Part shown: piece after piece, positions 41,350 to 52,589 of the stretch
How positions within the stretch are numbered: position 1 is the stretch's first letter
Layout of the letters: each line of letters begins with the position of its first letter
Source: Spirometra erinaceieuropaei
Taxonomy: Eukaryota > Platyhelminthes > Cestoda > Diphyllobothriidea > Diphyllobothriidae
Assembly: GCA_902702965.1 (NCBI GenBank)
Contig: CACRXP010000065.1
Location: forward strand, 1,024,876-1,088,875
Direction: 5' to 3'
DNA length: 64,000 nucleotides
Translations under genes and position numbers: made by a program
Notes under the pieces: model-generated
The model's database searches: none
Told to the model about the DNA's origin: nothing
The model's input: the letters and a program-made list of their open reading frames with translations, nothing else

Positions 41350-43320
41350 TTATGAATGCTGAACCCTGCAAGGCAGAAAAACGGAGCTCAAAACGGACGT
41401 TTTTGAGCACTGCTATCCGGATACGATCCTTTGAGCGAATGAGACTCGAGAGTGCCAGTCTCCAATGATTCCCACAACAGTGCAAGGAAACCTAGATCCA
41501 TACAAAAGGGCGGGTGGGATCGTTAAGCACTTTCTTCGTCACCCTTCCTCCCACCTCCCACTGAAACAGCTTATCGCTGCTGTTTTGGGTCGGACCCTGC
41601 GGCCTAAATGGAAGACTGAGAGGCGAGGCCAAAGGCAATCCGTCAGGGCGCGCAAACGGCTATCTGGTCTCCGGTTTTTGGTCTTTATTGTGGGGGGGGA
41701 GGGGGGAAGAGCGTCGGGCTGGCTAGATGAAGTGTTGTGAATCGACACAAGCGGAGGGCAATATCTACAGATCGTAGAGGCCGACTGAATCCGACATGAC
41801 TGAAGTCGTAAAAACGATAAAATTACTGGCAAACTTCCACTCTGACGATCGCGATCGATGGTTGATACTGGTGGTTCGGTACTACAGTAGCATCATCGCC
41901 TATGATTGTGCCCATGTAACCGCTAGCATGTGTCCGTTTTCGGCCCGCTGTTTTCCAGCGACTTATACGGTTCGGATGCTTCCGTAGGGTCTGGTTGACC
42001 GGGTCGGAACCTAATGCCTGATTTGCGAGCCTATCTCCGGTCAAGTGATTATTCTCTTTCGGTCGGGGACTCAGTCACTGAGACAGCCGAAAGTTTGACT
42101 GACTGTTGTCTTATGTTCTTCCGGTAGTCTGCCGATCTTCCCAACACTTCTCGCTCGGTAATAACTGCAGTTGATCACACAGACTTCAAGAAGCGCTTCT
42201 TTTCTTAATAGCATTATTTTTGTCAGGTAATTGGCCTGCAGATGAGACAGTGATGTCGCCTCCGAGGTATCACCAGACGGACGATCCTGCTGGACTCCAA
42301 ACAAACATATGCTGACACCCGGCATATCCTGATCCTTCAGCTCTACTGATCGCTTAGAGCGTTTTAAGGTTAGAATCAAAGATGTCAGGGGTAAAATCAA
42401 CTCGACCGTATGAAAAATAAAGCTTTATGCCAAATGGAAGTAGTTTTATCGTAAATTGAACGAGTGTTGCATAAACACGTTGCCTCCAGGATCTGTCTGT
42501 CTTCCCTCGTTTGATTTGACCGTCAGGACTCCGATAATTAGTAGTTGCTCGAAGAGGGAAAAGTGCTTATATATTACCGACTCAACGGCGCCGAGACTGG
42601 TGGGATATCCCAAAATATTCAAAACTTATTAGGGCATGTTGACAGTTGACCAGAGTGAATAACGGGCATTTGGGCTGAACTAGTTGGCATGGATTATGAT
42701 TCTGTATTTGACAGTTTTTTTGACTAGTTTGGTATTAAAGCGTCCAAATTCCATCCTTTTTTTTACCCAGCGCTGACATTCTTACATGTCCGTTTTGCTA
42801 CGGAGTGATTTGCCGACTCGCGTCTAGTATTGGATTACATCTAGAACTGTTGTCACGTTGCGAAAGCCGTCTTAAAACACCTGCTGGGATGAGACTACGC
42901 GTGCATATGCTTGGACGAACATTTCAGACAATGTTTAAATTATAAATTCTTCAAAGCGAAACACTTCCTTCTTTTATTTACGAAATGTGAAGGCACCTCA
43001 TTTCTTAAAAAAACAGCTACAGAAAAAAGGCTTTTAGATTTTGCTCTGGAATACTCAAACGGCAAAAGTGAAGGAAGAATGCCTACTACGAATGCAGTGT
43101 CGTTTTGACAATGGAATTAAGGGAGATGACTGAGAACTTTCTCTATTGGAAGAAAACATAGCACCAGGGTAACCATACCTGGTCAACGTCACCCCAATCG
43201 CAAGCATACATGACGACTTCAGGTTCAGCGGTTTATGAGTTTTTGCGCGTGCGAAAACCTGTGCGTATGGAGCAGCATACTGTTATCTTATGACTCGCAC
43301 CTTACAGGAAATTGGAGTTA
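41350..43320. other. intergenic sequence without recognised content
   Basis: A G-run with A interruptions is at 41690-41707. No repeat family or supported gene. Confidence 0.45.
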
Positions 43321-43324
43321 ATTC

Positions 43325-43545
43325 GATGGGTATGACTAGCTGACGACGGCTAATAAGCCAGAAATGGCCATTCCAGTATCCCATGTCTTTGTCGGTAAAA
43401 ACATACTGCCTATATCATGCGCCGGTGTGCGGTTGCTGGCTGGACTCGAGAGAGAGCCCCTAAGGCACAACGGAAAGAGTGAGTTCCATCAGAACAATCG
43501 GCGAGCGGCCCCTACAATTGTACATTCCCGATCGAAACCGGCAGG
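43325..43545 (+). repeat. S-family SINE, 5'-truncated unit of a tandem pair
   Basis: Body and tail are complete: GCTGACGACGGCTAATAAGC, GCCGGTGTGCGG, GGACTCGAGAGAGAGCCC, then the linker TTCCCGATCGAAACCGGCAG leading straight into the next head. Confidence 0.85.
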
Positions 43546-43830
43546 GCAACGGGCTCGTTGCCCAGTGGTTAGATGCGTGGACTTCTAATTTACAGGTCGC
43601 GAGTTCGAGCCTCGGATGTTCCACACTTCGGGGTTGGGTATGACTGGCTGACGACGGCTAATAAGCCAGAAATGGCCATTCCAGTATCCCCTGTCTTTGT
43701 CGGTAAAAACATACTGCCTATGTCATGCGCCGCTGTGCGGTTGCTGGCTGGGCTCGAGAGAAAGCCCGTAAGACACAAGTGAATTAGTGAGTTCCGTAAA
43801 AACGATCGGTTAGCGCTCCCTACCATTTCA
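43546..43830 (+). repeat. S-family SINE, complete unit of a tandem pair
   Basis: tRNA-like head with A box TTGCCCAGTGG and B box CGAGTTCGAGCCTC, body, hairpin tail (GCGCCGCTGTGCGG; GGGCTCGAGAGAAAGCCC) and end near GCGCTCCCTACCATTT. About 285 bp; the best reference copy in the window. Confidence 0.88.
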
Positions 43831-43834
43831 TTCA

Positions 43835-44820
43835 GTGTTTCGTGAGCATCCGCACCTACTGTATTTTAATCTCCGCGTGCAGGCTCGGGGTGGAGCGGTA
43901 AAAGCAAATTGCCGCATGAAGGAGTGACCAATTTGCGTGAATCGTAACCCCAAGGCAAAACGCTCAGTACGCTCACCACGAACAATAAACAAGTTAAACC
44001 CAGTCGACGGATGCTCCCTGGAATACCTCGAATCGCAGATTAGGTCAGCACACACAGTGACGACGAAGGGCCCGCTATGATCCGGTCAACAAACCACGGG
44101 GCACAATGTCAGTTGCTGCCCAGGTTTCGGAATCAACAAAACCTTGTTTATGAAAAGGAAATCAGTGAGAGCAAGCATAGCTTGCAGTTAACATTTGTTA
44201 ACACTTCAAACGAACGGCAAGATCGTAAAGAAGGAGTACAATCTCTGATTGGAAAATAGTAGCGATCTAGATGACACTCGTGGAATCTAACAAATGAGCA
44301 GACCACTTTCCACTCCATGTTACTCAACCAAATATCCTTTGATCGATTACGCAGAGCCCCAAAGAGTTTATCTGTAGGACGCACTCGTATACACTTCCGC
44401 TAAGGTGTCTCTGAACACTTCGAACAAACGAAGCGACAAAAAACTTGGTCGTGAAAGCACGTTCTCTGGCTCGTCCTCCACCTACCCCAGGTTAAGGTTC
44501 CGTGGATCGTCAAATATGATCCAAATTCACCCCTCTGCTCCTCCTCATTCGCATCCCATGAGGGATTAATTCGGAATGACCTATGATCAGTCAGTAAACC
44601 AATACGAGTCGTTACCTTACAGTATATACCGTTACCCATTAAAGAAGGCCCTAAATTTCCAGGTAGGCTTGCAATCAGACGGGGTTAATTTAGCGACTTT
44701 TCACCACTGAGTGGCATAAGACAAAATCACAAAGTACTTCACATACGACAGTTCGACCATCGGGAACGACGATTTCCACCAAATACCCAGTCGCTCGGCT
44801 TGCGTAGGGACGGTAAATCG
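43835..44820. other. intergenic sequence without recognised content
   Basis: No repeats or supported gene. Confidence 0.45.
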
Positions 44821-44824
44821 AGCG

Positions 44825-44965
44825 TGTAGTAGTTTATAGTGGCAGTAGACTTGCGCAGCACATAACGCACTCTCTCCTTCTCCATCCTTCTGAATCTGGT
44901 GTGAAGACAGAGCCAAGAAGGTAGAAGGCGACACCGGGCGCAGTTGTTGACTAATCTAAACATGT
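44825..44965 (+). repeat. G-family dispersed repeat, copy 4
   Basis: GTTTATAGTGGCAGTAGACT, TTGCGCAGCACATAACGCAC, GGTGTGAAGACAGAGCC and GCGCAGTTGTTGACTAATC in family order. Confidence 0.55.
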
Positions 44966-44969
44966 CTGG

Positions 44970-47900
44970 TCCGCGCACGATGGACGCCGTTTTAACACAA
45001 GCAATAAAGGGGGGGGGGCGGATCCCATCTGAGTGGGAGTTCAATGGAGGTCGTCTCATGCTTTTTCAAAAAACTCATGGCCATATCCACTCAAGCATGT
45101 CTTTTAAAGAGTTTCTGGATTTGGAATTTTAGACAGAAATATTTTGTTCGCTTGCACATAAGCGCGAACTTTCGTGAGGATGAGACTTCATCCGAGCCTG
45201 TTGCAAGAAACCGACCTTTGGCTGCTCCCTTCTATGAAAACGAAGGGATCTGCAGCTGTATCGAAAAAAAACGGTGAAACGGTAATAACGGCCTATGTAT
45301 AGTGCGTGTTCCGAGCGAGATTTCTGCGGCATTTCAAAGGCCTCTTCGTCAGAAAACCCGCTTGTACGCAAAATAGGCCAGGTCTTATGCTCCACCTGAA
45401 AGGCCTTTTTCTGCTTTCAGGTACACATGCAAATTTTAGCCGACTGTTAAACGGATTCGACCACCACAGTTTGGGGTGGAGGTGCTAATGTCTGTGGCCA
45501 CACAGAGACGCAAGTAAAGACACGTTGTGGAGCACTGTGCGTGTGTGCGGGAGCATGTGTAATTAAGTCTGACCAAGCATGTAGACGCGGTGAGCCCGTC
45601 GTCTGCCTCCCACGGCCACGGATACGTTGTAAACAAAACAATACTGCAGGCGACTTCCGCGTAAAAACAGATTGGGGACCTTCGGATGTGATGAATTTTC
45701 AAGCCGCCACCTTTGGACTCTATGTCGTCCGACGGTACACAGTGTGAGTGCGGCGCCGCCTGCATTCCAAAGTCCTGTTCGAAGCCTTGAATGTTGATGT
45801 GTACATATATATATATATATATGCATGCACTGGCCTCACACCCTTGGGCGCTTACCACCAGTGCTCACCCCATACCATCCGTGGCCTCTCTGAAGGTTTG
45901 TTATCTCCTAAAGTCTAAGTGGTCAAGGTCTCAAGAATTCTAGAGAGTGTAGGATAATGTCTCCACGCTCAAGGTCAAGCTGTTGGCAAAATGAATGTGT
46001 AGAAGAGCATCTGGCTGGCGTACATTTGCTTTCGGTAAATTCTTGTCAGAGTAGTACATTTCGCCAGTTGAAACGTGTGAGTAATCAGGATAAATTGAGC
46101 AATGCTCATCTTTTTTTGCACAAGTGGAGGGTAGGGAATACGGAAGGATAATTGGAGGCAGACAGTACCAATCCAGACAGGCTATAATTGTTGGTGTGGA
46201 TGGAGTGGAGAGGGTGGAAAAACCCATGTTGGAGAGAAAGGAAAGAAGGCTCGGAATAGGGCATGCAGTTGGCAGGTCAGGTGACTATTTTTGACGATAA
46301 GTGCGGAGCCTGGGCGCAAATGCGGCTTCCAGGAAGCAGTTGGAATTGCATATAAACCGGTTGGCAGCCATTAGACGACAGAATTTTCCACTGTCGTGGC
46401 AGGAAACGTCTGGAGTCGCTTACCAGATCTGGTGAGGTTGCGGGCAAAGCAAGTACGTGAGAGAAACTGGGAGTTATTTAGTGTGCTCTGTATGCGTCTT
46501 TGGATGCCTGTAGGGATTCGAATTACTATCAGGGCGTTTTGTGGGTCTCTATTGCATTTTTTGGCAACTTTTTGACTTCTGACCTAAGATAAGCACTGGA
46601 ATGGACCTGGGATGAAGCCTAAAATTTGCAACGCACACAATGTGCATTAAATGCTTTGACAGATTAAGGGAAATCTATAAACATGCTTTCTAGTGAAAAA
46701 AGAGGACTTAAACTTAATTGCCACATTGATAAGCCTGATGTCATGCTGCCTTCTACACTCCAGAAACAGATTTTCGCCCGTGAATCCTCAGTCGTCAACG
46801 CCGATATTGATTGGGAAGAATAACTGCTTAAGTTATACGTATTGCTCTGGTCTCCGATGCTTATAGAAAACCACTTAGTTATCCCAGAAGGGGCTGGAAA
46901 TTTTTTCATTTCGAATAGCCATGTAAGGTAAATGAAATCTTCTTGAAATGCTGTCTGAAAGAGCGCAATGCCAGACTTTCGGCGAATTCACTGTCTAGCG
47001 ACTGTTCGAGGTGTTTACATGACCGTACTGCCTGTCATCCAGTATCTGAAGGTTTTTTAAGCCTGCATGCACGAAGCATGTCGACTGTTGCGGTGATATC
47101 CAACCAAATTTTCTAGTAACATGAGGATGAGTGGGATATTTTCGCATGCAACATCTACATAAATCAGTTTTAAAAGCCTGAGGACATACCCAAACAGGGT
47201 TGCGTTCCGATAATACACATATTACATGCCGGGAGCCGGGAGAGCCAGTTTCCTTCCAATAAACTTTCAGTGGTAAATCACAGGAACGGCGCAGGTGAAA
47301 ATCGATGGGCTTCCCCAACCTCATGATTGGGAAAAACAGATGATCAGGCTTTCGGAGACGGCATCACAACATCCTTCGCGGGCTCCACCTCACAACGGCT
47401 GCCTGCCCCTGACGCTCTCGTCACATGATGACTTAATTACGAAGTAGTGTGTTGAAGGGCGTCTAGCACAGTTCTGGTCCTCAGCCATCGCAGTAACCGC
47501 CCTGTGACATAGAGACGCATATGCGCTAGAGCTCTTTTCCCAGGGATCAGAACGCGTAGGAACAATCCGGAAGAACGAGCAGGAGAAAGTCGGAATCTTC
47601 GCGACTAACTGACGAGTAGCGTCTACTTAAGAAACTTCATCAGGGTGTAGGGAGGAAGAAACTGGCAAGGCGTTAGGACACCCAGCCGTAGAAAGGGGAT
47701 GCGCCAGTAGTGACAAGACCCATCGCCCGACACCTGTCGTACATGAAGCCACCATGCGGATGAGGGAGGAATAGGGCGCAGGTGGGCAACCTGGTGTATG
47801 TCGTCGAATTCATCGTTCCAGCTGTCTCAACCCAACGAATACTCGATTCACGTAGGCAAACGGGTGCTTCGGGGGGGGGGGAGGGAGGAGTGAGCAATTG

Positions 47901-48550
47901 TTATACGGCTGCTGTCCACGCCCCGGGGAGAAACCACGAACCGGCTTTGAGAGCAAACGGACAATTGTACTGACCGCTAAGAGGACAGGGCGACAGCTGC
48001 TACAACTGAGATGACCATTCCGCAAGTCAAAATATCGAATTTTCGGCCGCAAATGGCACTCTAAATGCAGTGGAAGATGGCGGGACTTATGTCGGGCTAA
48101 AGAACAGAAAAGGCTGCTCATCTACCAAAAGCATTTTAATATCTCTGATTCCGAACTTCTCTACGGGTTCAAAGACTCTGATGTGTTTCGGCAATCATAT
48201 ATTATTTCTTCCTGCGCGGTTGTATCTACTTATCTGAAGCAAGCATGCAGGGCAGGCTTTATTGGTACCAAAAAATTTCGCGGCGGCTCGTCAGCTGCGT
48301 CCTGTCGCTTCATTACGTGGATAACGAGTGGAACGAATACAACAGTTTGTATACGTGCAGAAAAGCAATGCAGAAACAACAAGGTCATGGTTTTGGGTAA
48401 TGCCGACTAATCGATAAAACTAGTAATGTAAACACGATATGGGAAGGATAGGGGAAAAAACTTTAACGAGCAAGGGGAGACTTTCTATAGCTATGGATGA
48501 ATAAACACAACAGGCCTCCTAGGACAAATATAGTAATTATCTGTACGTGC
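44970..48550. other. intergenic sequence without recognised content
   Basis: It includes a (TA)n tract at 45805-45822. Overlapping frames of up to 140 codons at 45436-45858 (minus) lack family resemblance and cross the TA tract, so they are not called. Confidence 0.45.
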
Positions 48551-48554
48551 CAAA

Positions 48555-49151
48555 CCCAGTGGGTTACACAGCCTATCCTTACCGAAGGTATAATTTTCTG
48601 AACATGGAAAACAAACAGCTTGTAGACTCTAAACCATGAACGAAAATTCGACTGTAAATCAGACTCAAAGTTATTCGGGAATCAAAGAACTTTTTAATAC
48701 CAAAATATACCCTTTACTCGAGTACAAAGTTTAAAAAATACATGATTCCTTACCAAATATGTGCAAGGAACTGCATTATAAGCATGTTTTCTATGAAATA
48801 TATTTAATTTTATAGGGGTGTCGAAAAGCGATGGGAAAAAATCGCACTACGTAGGCGGTCATTTTTTGCCAGGTGCGGTTTTTGTAAGTGACTGAAAAGA
48901 AGGGCATTCAAAAAGCGGCATCATGGCGGGACTGGAATATCTTGGAATTGTGATGCATGACAATCAAAACTGTGGCGTTGGGTATGGCTGGTTAACGACG
49001 GCTAATAAGCCAGAAATGACCACTGCAGTCTCTCTCGCCTTTGTCGGTAATGATATTCTGCCAATATTACAACCCCACTTAAGTAATCCTTCCTAATCGA
49101 AAACGCATGTCAGAATTTGAGTTAATAATGTATGGGACTGGTCACTGACTG
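48555..49151. mobile_element. LTM element, right half with a nested SINE fragment
   Basis: The central and right-arm sequence (GTTTTCTATGAAATATATTT, TAGGCGGTCATTTTTTGCC) is interrupted at about 48974 and resumes at about 49063 with ATTACAACCCCACTTAAGTA. It ends CACTGACTG at 49151, followed by TA. Confidence 0.78.
48975..49062 (+). repeat. S-family SINE fragment nested in LTM
   Basis: GTTGGGTATGGCTGGTTAAC, GACGGCTAATAAGCCAGAAA and CTTTGTCGGTAATGATATTC: about 88 bases of body only, without head or tail. Confidence 0.78.
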
Positions 49152-49154
49152 TAA

Positions 49155-49815
49155 TGTAGCAACCACTTACTGAGACAGGGTGCACAACCCAGCTCAGGGA
49201 CGAATGAAGAAGGAGCATTGTGGGTGATCGTGTGTTCAGCCGCTAAAAAACAATCCTCAAAGGCCCGTCTATTGATCGTCATCTCTTTCGCTCGCGTATT
49301 TACCGAGAGCTGAACAGGTTGTCCCACACATCGGACGTTGCAGATGTGGCCTGATATCTTGCAGCCGGGTCCGTGTCACTTGAATCGCCAGTGATCCGAT
49401 GCACGCGGTATCCGGAGGACTCCGCATTGGAAGGAAAGTGCGCTACCATGTGGGTACTGTGTCGTCCAGTTGACGTGAAATAGCCCTGCATGCAGAACAA
49501 CCTGCTGGACGTCGGTGAGGACTTGGCCGAAGGGGCTCGTCACGCCTGCTTCACATAAGCACACTCCATGAGCGTTTGTCATAGAAGGGGATAAGGGGCC
49601 CTAAAAAGGTTAGTTTAATTTTTGTACCGCAGTGGGATTTATTAGGACATGGCCATTGATAATCAACTGCAGCTGTAAGTCGCGTTTCAGATGATGACAG
49701 TGCCTTTAAGTCACACTGAACTTGTTGCCAAACAACAGTAACTAAGTGTAAGCTTGCAATTTGGAAGAAGGACTGTTGTAAGCTGCATTAATGAGATTTC
49801 AGTGAGCTCCTACAG
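49155..49815. other. intergenic sequence without recognised content
   Basis: No repeats or supported gene. Confidence 0.45.
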
Positions 49816-49822
49816 CTATGTA

Positions 49823-50799
49823 CAGTAGATGTGCTAATTCGTGAAATATTAACCGACATTCTGAAGTGCGTTTCGATGCGAGAAGGTGATCTTAGTAGTG
49901 CTGCAATATTAATCATCGGGCAGCATAATCCCAAGACAATTCAGTTACTTCAGGATGCCAGCTTTTCCGGCCGCTCACAAAAACGGCACTCTGTGAAAAA
50001 TGACTACTTAATTAGCCTGCGTTTTTCCCATTGATTTTCGATGCCCTTAAATGTTCACTTTTATTTCATGGAAAACCTGCATAAAATTATTCATTATTTT
50101 GCCCATTCGGTAGAAAATTACGTCTTCTTCCAATTTTATAATCGAAGGAAGGGTACAATTCGGTTTTCAAAAACTTTTCCAATTCCCGAATAATTTTGAA
50201 CCCGCTCTACCGTTACACTTGGATTCAGGGCTTCCAAACTACAAGCCGTATACTTTCCGCGCACGGAAAACCATACGTTTCTCTACGGTCATAAGAGGAG
50301 ACTATATGAGGTTCATAAAATTTAGCAGTGGGTTTGAGCCATGCTGCTAACTTTACAAGCCACAGTGGTAAATACAGAGACATGACGTTTTATGAACGGC
50401 CATTTCACGGCATTAAAAAATCTCACAACTAGAAACTTTTTAAAACCTATTTATACCCATCCTTCGAGTATAAACTTAGAAGAAGAAGTAATTTTCTACC
50501 GAATGAGTAAAAAAATGAATGAATTTATGCAGGTTTTCCATGAAATAAAATTGCATTTTTAAGGGCATCGAAAAAAATCAGATAAATGCATGCTAGTTAA
50601 GTAGTCATATTTATAGAATATGATCTTTGCATGCAGCCGGAAAGAAGTTCGTTCGAAAGTCGGAATCCCCAGGTAATTGAATTATTATACAATTATGCTG
50701 CATGATGATTAGTTTAACAATCCTACTTAATTAATCTTTTCGAGACGAGAACGCCTTTCGGAATTTCGATTGACATTTCATGAGTTAGCCCACCTACTG
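49823..50799. mobile_element. LTM element, copy E (complete, 977 bp)
   Basis: TA plus CAGTAGATGTGCTAATTCGT at the left; CCCACCTACTG plus TA (50800-50801) at the right. Arms about 350 bp in inverted orientation. The central part shares CAGGGCTTCCAAACTACAAG and GAGGAGACTATATG with copies D and F. Confidence 0.87.
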
Positions 50800-50801
50800 T
50801 A

Positions 50802-51665
50802 GTGTTGCAATATGAATCATCATGCCGAATAATCCCAAGACAATTCAGTTACTTCAAGATGCCAGCTTTTGAAGAAAATTTTCCCACCTGCTTACAAAAA
50901 CTGCATTCTGTAAAAATGACTACTTAACATAGAAAGGATTTTTTCATTGATGTTATATATCCCTATAAATTCAAATACATTCTCCAAAAAACGTAAATAT
51001 AAATGTTCATTCTGTTACACGTTTGGTAGAAAATTACGTCTTCGTTGAATATGATGCTTGAAGCAAGGTTATAATTCGATATTAAAAAATCTTTTCTAAT
51101 TTCTGGATAATTTTCAGCCCAACCTGTCGTCACACTTGCATTCAGGGTTACCAAGCCACAAGCTGTTTAATTTCCGTACACGGAAAATCATACATTTCTA
51201 TACGGTATTAAGAGGAGACTATATGGAACTCATAAAGTTCGTAGTGAATTTGAGCCACATTGTAAACATTAGTAAATGCACAAATACCACGTTTTATGAA
51301 CAAGAATTTAAGGTCTTAAAAATTTCATAATGGGAAACATTTTTAAGCCCGAGTTATACCCTTCCTTCAAGTATAAAATTTGAACAAGACATAATTTTTT
51401 ACCAAATGATTAGAAGAACACGTATTTTTGTGTGTGTTTTCTATGAAATAAACTTGGATTTATAAGGACATCGAAAATCAATGAGAAAATTCCTTCTATC
51501 TTAAGTAGTCATTTTCTACAAGGCGTAGTTTTTGTAAGCAGCCAGGAAGAAGTTCGTTCAAAAGCTGGCATCCTGAAGTAACTAAATTGTTTTGAGGTTG
51601 ACCTACACGGTAACTAATATTGCAACCCTACTTAAGTATTTGCCTTCAAACATCTGTTTTGGTCG
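50802..51665. mobile_element. LTM element, copy F (left end missing)
   Basis: It begins directly after the right TA of copy E with GTGTTGCAATATGAATCATC, which corresponds to about position 75 of a full element. It continues through both arms to about 51665, where the terminus is eroded. Confidence 0.75.
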
Positions 51666-51669
51666 ACTG

Positions 51670-52375
51670 TTCAGTGGAGGCCGTTTGCAAAGCTACTTAC
51701 TGGACGTCCACTTCAAAGGTAACGGTCGGCAACCACACAATCCCTGCTGTTCCTTAACCCCCCCCCTCTGAGGGATTCCTGAGATAGGGTTCGTTGAGAC
51801 GCGCTCATTTACGCCTTAATGTCGAGAGCGAAATCTGAAAGTTAAAGGTCTAGGGGAAAAATCCCGCCCACATCGTCCGTATTAGACAATAAAGTTAAAG
51901 TCGGTATGAAATGCTTTTGTTAAAAATATCTCACATATCAACGAAAAGTCCTTCTTTTAGCAAAATTTTATTTCGACTATGAGAGAATACTACCCTATAC
52001 TGAAGGCAGTTTGCAAGAGGCCCACAGAAAATAGACCTACCTTAACCTTCGTTTTGGTCATCACTCAGCGAAGAGCATCGGTTTTGTGTCCTTTTACAGG
52101 GCTCCACTCCGTTTCACCTTTCTTGCGACACTTTGGATATGTCTACTGTTAATTTTGGAAAATTGTTAGTTTGACTAAAATTTTAGTTATTGAATGCCCG
52201 CATTTTTGGCTTCCCCAAATTATTGAGTGTACTCTCTGGGTCAAGCTCTCATGTCTTTACTGCCAAGTAATAATGACTGTGAGTGAAAACAATTAATTTC
52301 AGCTTGAGGGGATGGTGTTGTTGCCTGGTCGGAATTTTTCAAGTTGTCCGTTTTAACAGAGAGCCAGTAGATGGC
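51670..52375. other. intergenic sequence without recognised content
   Basis: AT-rich; no repeat or supported gene. A C-run is at 51760-51767. Confidence 0.45.
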
Positions 52376-52379
52376 TTGG

Positions 52380-52585
52380 ACGGATCCTCACCTTGGCGCT
52401 CCACTCCACCCCCCTGGTACACACAACAAATGACCAGGATTTTAACCGCCAAAACAATGGGGTGATGGCATTGGTCCAGTTGTGCGACGACTACCGACAA
52501 CAGGGTCTGCCAGCGCACCCCATATGTTGGTATTTGTTATTGCGCAAAGATAACGCCTGCCAGATGCCGATGTGGCCCTGTGTTG
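52380..52585 (+). repeat. dispersed repeat, partner of 58590-58810
   Basis: Shared landmarks are GGCG..CCACTCC, TTTGTTATTGCGCAAAGATA (versus TTTGTTATGGGTGCGCATTC), ATAACGCCT and GTGTTGGT. Family unknown. Confidence 0.4.
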
Positions 52586-52589
52586 GTTT

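Noticed and set aside
43560..43625. tRNA gene
   Set aside because: A and B boxes are present, but the sequence continues into the S body and recurs at many loci; no clean acceptor stem or anticodon arm can be drawn. It is a SINE head.
45436..45858. 140-codon minus-strand frame with a run of Ile/Tyr
   Set aside because: It crosses the (TA)n tract and overlaps three other frames equally open; no family resemblance.
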